DNA of 42,480 nt from CBDBDZ01 sp965204215. Its GTDB lineage: Bacteria; Pseudomonadota; Gammaproteobacteria; Pseudomonadales; GM7GCV1. The notes under the pieces are model-generated. The model did not search any database. It was not told the origin of the DNA and saw nothing but the letters and a program-made list of their open reading frames with translations. The first letter of the stretch is position 1. Every line of letters begins with the position of its first letter. Positions 38,344 through 42,480 of this stretch are shown here, piece by piece. Position numbers and translations under genes: made by a program. Where the stretch lies: contig CBDBDZ010000011.1 in assembly GCA_965204215.1 (NCBI GenBank), positions 1-42,480 on the forward strand. The letters are read 5' to 3'.

Positions 38344-39120
38344 TTATTTTACGTTATTTTTTGGACTATCCATTACCAACCTAAAACCAAGATACCTATT
38401 TGTATAGCTTTTAGAGATTGAAGGCCTATAACTTATGAAATACTCTGTACCAAACTCTCTATTTTCAAAATAAACAGGACCTCTTACTATATATCCACTA
38501 CTCGTAATTTTTTCACTATGGGAATATACCTCGGCTTTAGTACTAGTCCATTCAGCGACATTTCCGTACATACCATAAACACTGATTTCATTTGATTTAA
38601 ATTCCTTAAGATTGCAAGTGGACTTTCGAGCTAAGCACTTATGATCAAAAAAATCAGACAACTTTGATGATAAAAAGTTTTCACTCGCTCCAAAACGAGC
38701 ACCATACTCCCATTCAATTTCAGTAGGAAGGCGAAAATTTTCGCCTGTTATTTTATTTAATTTTTTTATGAATTTTTCGATATCCTTAACTGCAACACTT
38801 TCAACTGGCCTTAAATCACCAATGAAATGAGAAGGGTTTGTCTCCATCAGTTGATTCCACAAAAGTTGGCTCACTTCTGTTGTCTGGATATAAAAATCAT
38901 CTAACTCTATTTCTTTTCTAGGTAAAGCACCACTAATCTGATCATTACCAATAAACAATTTTTTACCTGCCAGTTTCTTCAAACAAACTGAAGGTTTTAC
39001 TTCATTTTTATCAACATAAAACTCCAGATCACATTCATTTGTTTCAGCTAATGCAACTTTAACATTTGTTAAAAACACCAAATGAAAAATAAATAATATT
39101 TTTAATAGTATTATTTTCAT
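38344..39120 (-). CDS. Exported SUMF1/FGE-like protein in immunity position
   Basis: 258 residues with signal peptide MKIILLKILFIFHLVFLTNV. The formylglycine-generating-enzyme-like domain is clear: DDFYIQTTEVSQLLWNQLME, NPSHF, PVESVAVKDIEKFIKKLN, FRLPTEIEWEYGARFG, ISVYGMYGNVAEWT, NRYLGFRLV. The family includes copper-dependent FGE and non-heme-iron EgtB/PvdO enzymes, but many members are scaffolds. It overlaps the end of an Rhs fragment (Rhs TAG, then ATG), exactly where an immunity gene would be, yet no toxin tip lies between. Immunity or a captured unrelated gene are both possible. Confidence 0.75.
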   Translation of the reverse strand: MKIILLKILFIFHLVFLTNVKVALAETNECDLEFYVDKNEVKPSVCLKKLAGKKLFIGNDQISGALPRKEIELDDFYIQTTEVSQLLWNQLMETNPSHFIGDLRPVESVAVKDIEKFIKKLNKITGENFRLPTEIEWEYGARFGASENFLSSKLSDFFDHKCLARKSTCNLKEFKSNEISVYGMYGNVAEWTSTKAEVYSHSEKITSSGYIVRGPVYFENREFGTEYFISYRPSISKSYTNRYLGFRLVMDSPKNNVK

Positions 39121-39419
39121 CTAATTAATATTGCTCCTCTCTGGCGATTGCGTTCGTCGTATTGATAAAAGAATTGGGTATGCGGTGTGATGACTTGTTG
39201 CACTCGTCGCCCAGCCAGTTCATCTCCGTCTTCGTAATTGATCCGGGTTTGATTGGCGTTGCTGTCGGTAATCACTATCATTTGCGCAACACGGTCATAC
39301 CTAAAGTAGGTTATTTGATTCGATTCATCGGTATATTTAATCATATTACCATACGAATCGTATTGATAACACATTACGACGATGGGAGCGCCAATATAGT
39401 GCTCTTCATACCAATTCAT
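39117..39419 (-). pseudogene. Rhs N-proximal fragment without a tip
   Basis: MNWYEEHYIGAPIVVMCYQY, YTDESNQITYFRYDRVAQMI, RRVQQVITPHTQFFYQYDER, then RQRGAILIR and a stop at the SUMF1-like gene. The left part equals the segment at 21.4-21.8 kb but with the KNQVTEFKDFNGQG stretch removed by a deletion between YTD and DESNQ. To the right, the same relic of an immunity gene (NLWSNEL) is present up to the IS end at 39470. Confidence 0.65.
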
Positions 39420-39469
39420 TAGACCACAAGTTCAAGTAATCACTTATTCAAATAATCATTTATTAAAGT

Positions 39470-39890
39470 GAGACCTTTGCACTAAAAGCATCCAGATTTG
39501 GTAAAATTGAGTCTAATCAATTACCTCTCTATTACCATGAGCTTCTTCAAAGAAACGTTAAAAGCGCGGTTGTACTAAAACAAAACTAAGTATTAAATTA
39601 GACGATTTACTTGATTGGCAACTCATCGGCGATAAGTTACAACGAGCAAGGGCTCGCTCACGAAGCGACCGACGAGGCAATAGCGGCTATGATCCTTTAA
39701 AGATGTTCAAAGCGGTTCTGTTAGGTCAATGGCACAGTCTCAGTGACCCTGAGTTAGAACACGCCTTGGCAGTGCGAGCGGACTTTCTCGTCTTCTGTGA
39801 CTTTGACGATATGGAGCTACTCGACGCTTCGTCGCTATCGGCAGTGGCTTCTGAAAGGAGATTTGTTAAAGCGACTTTTTGGCGAGGCAG
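39470..39890 (+). mobile_element. IS5-family insertion sequence, 5' remnant
   Basis: Starts with the IS-end-like GAGACCTTTGCACTAAAAGC. Transposase text follows: KLSIKLDDLLDWQLIGDKLQ, RARSRSDRRGNSGYDPLKMF, KAVLLGQWHSLSDPELEHAL, AVRADFLVFCDFDDMELLDA, the N-terminal region of IS5-group DDE transposases. Frameshifts occur near 39575 and 39832, after which CRYRQWLLKGDLLKRLFGE continues. The catalytic domain is missing: the text passes into a relative of the 92-codon small gene. Confidence 0.7.
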
Positions 39891-40027
39891 TAAGGCTAAT
39901 AACAGACCCCGAACAAACCACCAGCCCCGAAGACTGGCATCTTGGTTTATTTTTAAATCAACAATGGTTACACCAACAAAGCGAACAGTTATTAGAAGAG
40001 TTCGTACATCTCAAGCAATGCCTATGA
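39891..40027 (+). pseudogene. 3' part of a 92-codon small gene relative, fused to transposase
   Basis: VRLITDPEQTTSPEDWHLGL then FLNQQWLHQQSEQLLEEFVH and LKQCL. The WHLGLFLNQQWLHQQ core corresponds to RWHFGLFLQQQWLHDQ of the array gene, but it is the most diverged copy. It continues the transposase frame from KRLFGEA without a break, so a deletion joined the two. Confidence 0.5.
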
Positions 40028-40069
40028 CTTCTTATAATTACAGTTATACGAAGTTATGGAACAGGCACT

Positions 40070-40101
40070 AAAAAGTCCAACTTGTTAAGGTTGGGCTTTT
40101 T
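40070..40101. terminator. Bidirectional rho-independent terminator
   Basis: AAAAAGTCCAAC and GTTGGGCTTTTT pair almost perfectly around an 8-base loop, with T runs on both strands. It lies between the plus-strand small-gene remnant and the minus-strand lipoprotein immunity gene that ends at 40107, so it can stop transcripts from both sides. The clearest terminator in the window. Confidence 0.8.
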
Positions 40102-40106
40102 CATAT

Positions 40107-40445
40107 TTAATTAATCTTTGTATCTGACAATTCAATATCATTGTCAGTAATAGTTATTCGGTGACTATAATCAAAACCATGTGTAATGTAACCGACATTT
40201 TTTTGAATATTTTTACCTGATTCAAACGTAATATTAATTTTATAATGGGTATCAGATGATACCTCATAACAACCAAGAGACTTATCTCCTGCCACTATAT
40301 TCTGAAACTCAAAAGATTGTTTCCCTACAAAAAGATTAGCTTTGCTAATCGTTTGGCTTGATTTATTAAGCAGTAAAAATTGTCCTTTATTATTTTCACA
40401 AGCAACCAAAAAAAATATAGCAACAATCAGTATTACATATCTCAT
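40107..40445 (-). CDS. Lipoprotein immunity protein of the DUF6973-like tip
   Basis: 112 residues from the ATG overlapping the toxin stop (CGATGA); a start three codons earlier is possible. Lipoprotein signal MRYVILIVAIFFLVACENNK with lipobox LVAC. The mature part is beta-rich (GQFLLLNKSSQTISKANLFV, DTHYKINITFESGKNIQKNV). Periplasmic anchoring suggests a toxin that acts outside the cytoplasm. Confidence 0.65.
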   Translation of the reverse strand: MRYVILIVAIFFLVACENNKGQFLLLNKSSQTISKANLFVGKQSFEFQNIVAGDKSLGCYEVSSDTHYKINITFESGKNIQKNVGYITHGFDYSHRITITDNDIELSDTKIN

Positions 40446-41191
40446 CGGTAACAATCTCGATAATAAGGATCGTTGTAATTATAGTACGGGTCATTTCTTG
40501 AATATGGATTATACTGGTCTCCATTGAGAGGTAACGTCCATAAATCTGACGGATCAACTGGAACTCCATCTGCGCCAGCATCACGCCCAACAGAATTATT
40601 ATGCAAATCCATTAATGCTTCCTCAAGAGGCTGCCCTTTAAATAATCCTGTTATCTCATGTCCAGTTCCAGCAGCCCACGCTGTAAAACGATTGGTTTCC
40701 TCTGTAGTTCTTCTCATCCATTCAGAATGGCGTTGAGCATCGCCAAGATCATTATGTGCTGAAGGCCTATTCCTTAACTCTTCTCTAGCTATTTCTTTTG
40801 CGCGACCAAAGTTAGCAGGTAAATCCCACCAATCACCAACAGCAAGTCCCATAGGATCAATATATTTCAGTGGATTTGCCAGCGCATAAATATACGTATT
40901 CATTCCACCTCGTAAACCGATGGGGTCGCTCTGAGTGTAACGATCACTTAACGGATCATAATACCGGTGCCAATTGTAATGCAGCCCTGTTTCATCGTCT
41001 TGGTATTGCCCTGGGAATCTCAGTGAATTGCTGACTTGGGTATTGGTTTGTGTGATGCCGTTGTCGTTGTGTTTGATGGCGACGGGGGCGTTCCCTAGGC
41101 TGTTTTGTGGGGAGTAGTAATAGCCTTGCATTAGTTCACCTTGTTCGTTGTATTCGCCGATGGTGACGGCATCTGATTGACCGATATTCAT
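40442..41191 (-). CDS. Orphan Rhs fragment with DUF6973-like tip
   Basis: 249 residues. Core with the 36-codon deletion and an unusual junction (DPLSDRYTQSDPIGLRGGMN, TYIYALANPLKYIDPMGL). The tip: SAHNDLGDAQRHSEWMRRTT, NRFTAWAAGTGHEITGLFKG and LEEALMDLHNNSVGRDAG. The HND..DAxRH..W...GHE...D.HNN..GR pattern is that of DUF6973-type domains of polymorphic toxins (recalled, not searched). The shared start VGDWWD also opens the phospholipase-like tip at 33.2 kb. Activity unknown; the partner is a periplasmic lipoprotein. Confidence 0.65.
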   Translation of the reverse strand: MNIGQSDAVTIGEYNEQGELMQGYYYSPQNSLGNAPVAIKHNDNGITQTNTQVSNSLRFPGQYQDDETGLHYNWHRYYDPLSDRYTQSDPIGLRGGMNTYIYALANPLKYIDPMGLAVGDWWDLPANFGRAKEIAREELRNRPSAHNDLGDAQRHSEWMRRTTEETNRFTAWAAGTGHEITGLFKGQPLEEALMDLHNNSVGRDAGADGVPVDPSDLWTLPLNGDQYNPYSRNDPYYNYNDPYYRDCYR

Positions 41192-41369
41192 TGGTTATGG
41201 GTAGTCTGCGGTGTCGTAGGTGTAACGACTTTGAACGCCTTCTGCGTCGGGTGCGACTGGCGAGTTGACCATTGGCGTGATAACGACGTTGAATGCTTTT
41301 GCTGACACCGTTCTTAAAGGTGTTGGTTTAAGCGTCCCATTATATCATAGCCGTAGCGGATGTCGGTGT

Positions 41370-41426
41370 AAGCAAAAACTGATCATGGAAATGATTGACG
41401 CTGTTATTCAACAACAAGCATCATAA
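41370..41426 (+). pseudogene. 3' remnant of XRE regulator gene (copy 7)
   Basis: Same 18 codons, with K-L-I as in copy 2; same junction with the inverted Rhs remnant. Confidence 0.65.
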
Positions 41427-41486
41427 CTTAAAGGTGCTGTAACACCTCAACTCAGCTAATCACAACAACCTAGCTAGAGGTTATTA

Positions 41487-41726
41487 ATGACTAAAGCAGA
41501 TACTACGTCAGTTGATGGCGTTTCTTCAACTCCTTTGCAAGATCAGCGTTTAGCGCACCTTGAGGATAAACTTAATCAATTACTCGCTTGTCATGAGTTT
41601 TATAATCTGACCATCCGTGCCATTACTCACGACAATTTTGATGAGGAGCTTGGTAGACAGCGTTGGCACTTTGGCTTGTTTTTACAACAACAGTGGTTGC
41701 ACGACCAAGGGCAAGACATCATCTAA
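41487..41726 (+). pseudogene. Conserved 92-codon small gene, copy truncated by TAA
   Basis: Reference-type sequence to HDQGQDII, with FYNLTIRAI in place of FYDLAIRAI, then ATCATCTAATCAACTGC gives a stop. Without the inserted or altered base the frame would read IINQLQTLRQ as in the intact copy. Confidence 0.6.
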
Positions 41727-41751
41727 TCAACTGCAAACACTTCGACAAGCA

Positions 41752-41766
41752 ACAGTTCTTAACTGT
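41752..41766. repeat. Boundary hairpin, degenerate copy 6
   Basis: ACAGTT-CTT-AACTGT followed by GGTACGTCCCTAGTTTTCTC; the right flank equals that of copy 3 at 27.97 kb and leads into the same module. Confidence 0.5.
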
Positions 41767-41792
41767 GGTACGTCCCTAGTTTTCTCAATACA

Positions 41793-42101
41793 CTATCGTA
41801 AACTAGAACCGTTGGGGTTCATAGCTTCCTCATCTTTAAGAGAGGGATAATACTTCTTCTTCTCTAATAGTTGGTAAAACAGTACACCATGAATTCCATT
41901 TACATCCTTCTTTGGAATTCGGCGTGTCCACATCTCACTAAGATAAGGCATTATCTTAACCCAGTCATCACTGACCTCTAGATCTTCGATAAAAGCAACA
42001 TCAGCATCTTCTTTGAAGATCAAATTAAAACCATCATTGCTAATTTGGAAGATATCGTAAACACAGTTTATTGCTGCATCAATTATTTGGATATTTTTCA
42101 T
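41793..42101 (-). CDS. Immunity protein of the type-37-like tip, copy 2
   Basis: Identical in protein sequence to the gene at 28001-28309 (MKNIQIIDAAINCVYDIFQI to EEAMNPNGSSLR). Here the toxin in front of it is intact as far as visible, so this is the functional pairing. Soluble, no export signal. Confidence 0.65.
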   Translation of the reverse strand: MKNIQIIDAAINCVYDIFQISNDGFNLIFKEDADVAFIEDLEVSDDWVKIMPYLSEMWTRRIPKKDVNGIHGVLFYQLLEKKKYYPSLKDEEAMNPNGSSLR

Positions 42102-42103
42102 AC

Positions 42104-42480
42104 TCACCTTCGCCGTCCACCCGGATAAACATTCTCATACCCTCTACCTCTAGGCCTTTGAACATCCCAGTGCGGTCCACCGTGAGCACGGCCACCATGT
42201 CCGGTTGGCACCCAAACATTTCCATCAGCATCTCTCCGCCCGTTACCAGGACCATTTGGATTAGGCGCCCAATCATCGCCGCCTGGAGGGTCAACAAAGC
42301 CTTCATCTGAGCCAGGTTTACCAGGCGCTTTTGCTCCTTCAGGATCATATGCATCAGCAGGTGGGGGTCGGTTTTCAGAGTTTGGTGGTATATCACCTTC
42401 TCCAAAACACCCATTATCATCACTACAATTCTCACCTATAGCAATCATCATTCCCAAAGCAGCACACCATTTAAGGCCTT
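42104..42480 (-). CDS. Type-37-like toxin tip, intact 3' part, runs off the window
   Basis: In frame from the window edge (EGLKWCAALGMMIAIGENCS) through a Pro-rich linker (GDIPPNSENRPPPADAYDPE) to DADGNVWVPTGHGGRAHGG, PHWDVQRPRGRGYENVYPGG and RRR. The last 20 residues differ from the copy at 28.3 kb because that one lost a T. The GHGG.AHGGPHWDVQ motif, with several His, resembles tips named polymorphic toxin type 37 (recalled from annotations, likely nuclease). The cytoplasmic partner fits. Its Rhs core lies outside the window. Confidence 0.65.
   Translation of the reverse strand, partial: GLKWCAALGMMIAIGENCSDDNGCFGEGDIPPNSENRPPPADAYDPEGAKAPGKPGSDEGFVDPPGGDDWAPNPNGPGNGRRDADGNVWVPTGHGGRAHGGPHWDVQRPRGRGYENVYPGGRRR

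Noticed and set aside
1..42480. tRNA, rRNA, riboswitch or replication origin
   Set aside because: I saw no cloverleaf-like, rRNA-like or iteron/DnaA-box clusters while reading both strands; absence is not proven without a covariance search.

Overview
This 42.5 kb window is a dense array of orphan Rhs/YD-repeat toxin tips with their immunity genes. About 27 modules, intact, truncated or fused, are read almost entirely leftward (minus strand). No full-length rhs gene is present: there is no signal peptide, PAAR/VgrG-binding or complete YD-repeat shell. Each module is a 3' piece of one shared Rhs core, ending in the conserved DPIGL..GG.N.YGYV.GNPL..DP.GL junction, then a different C-terminal tip, then one or two small AT-rich candidate immunity genes. 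Gene style, the Tlde1/L,D-transpeptidase-like tips, lipoprotein immunity genes and an IS5-family remnant suggest a gammaproteobacterium, but the genus cannot be read from the sequence.

Layout. 1-5.1 kb: three modules (Arg-rich tip, Cys-rich tip, L,D-transpeptidase-like tip). 5.1-7.1 kb: a damaged second L,D-transpeptidase-like module recombined into a CHC2-type primase pseudogene, facing a decapitated XRE regulator. 7.1-10.9 kb: four mosaic modules. 11.1-13.4 kb: an intact stand-alone ABC-type ATPase and toxin-less immunity-type genes (pentapeptide and others). 13.5-16.8 kb: two modules with an unrecognised non-Rhs leader, each next to a primase N-terminal remnant and a divergent XRE gene. 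16.9-28 kb: modules with Cys-rich/ankyrin, papain-like, M15 peptidase, caspase-like, HxH and L,D-transpeptidase-like tips. 28-29.7 kb: a type-37-like tip, leader, primase remnant and third XRE gene. 29.7-41.4 kb: Cys-rich, phospholipase A2-like, caspase-like (duplicate), NlpC/P60-like, Sel1-guarded and DUF6973-like modules, plus an orphan SUMF1-like gene and IS5 remnants. 41.8-42.48 kb: a second copy of the type-37-like module, running off the window.

A second repeated element runs the opposite way. At seven places an Rhs 5' remnant abuts the last 18 codons of an XRE regulator, then a conserved ~92-codon gene of unknown function, usually followed by a hairpin (CCACAGT-n5-ACTGTGG) and the word GTACGTCC, after which the next module's immunity gene ends. 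Toxin-immunity modules are therefore flanked on both sides by sequence common to the array, which would allow exchange or duplication by homologous recombination. Two blocks are nearly identical duplicates, and many copies share the same frameshift or the same 36-codon deletion, so lesions spread with the duplications.

Working model: the array is a silent reservoir. Most Rhs fragments would not be translated efficiently, because their first Met is an internal YD-repeat Met without a clear ribosome binding site, while many immunity genes remain open and could protect against kin. Recognisable tips lean to the cell envelope (L,D-transpeptidase, M15, NlpC/P60, papain-like, phospholipase A2), and their immunity proteins carry matching signal peptides, lipoboxes or membrane segments.
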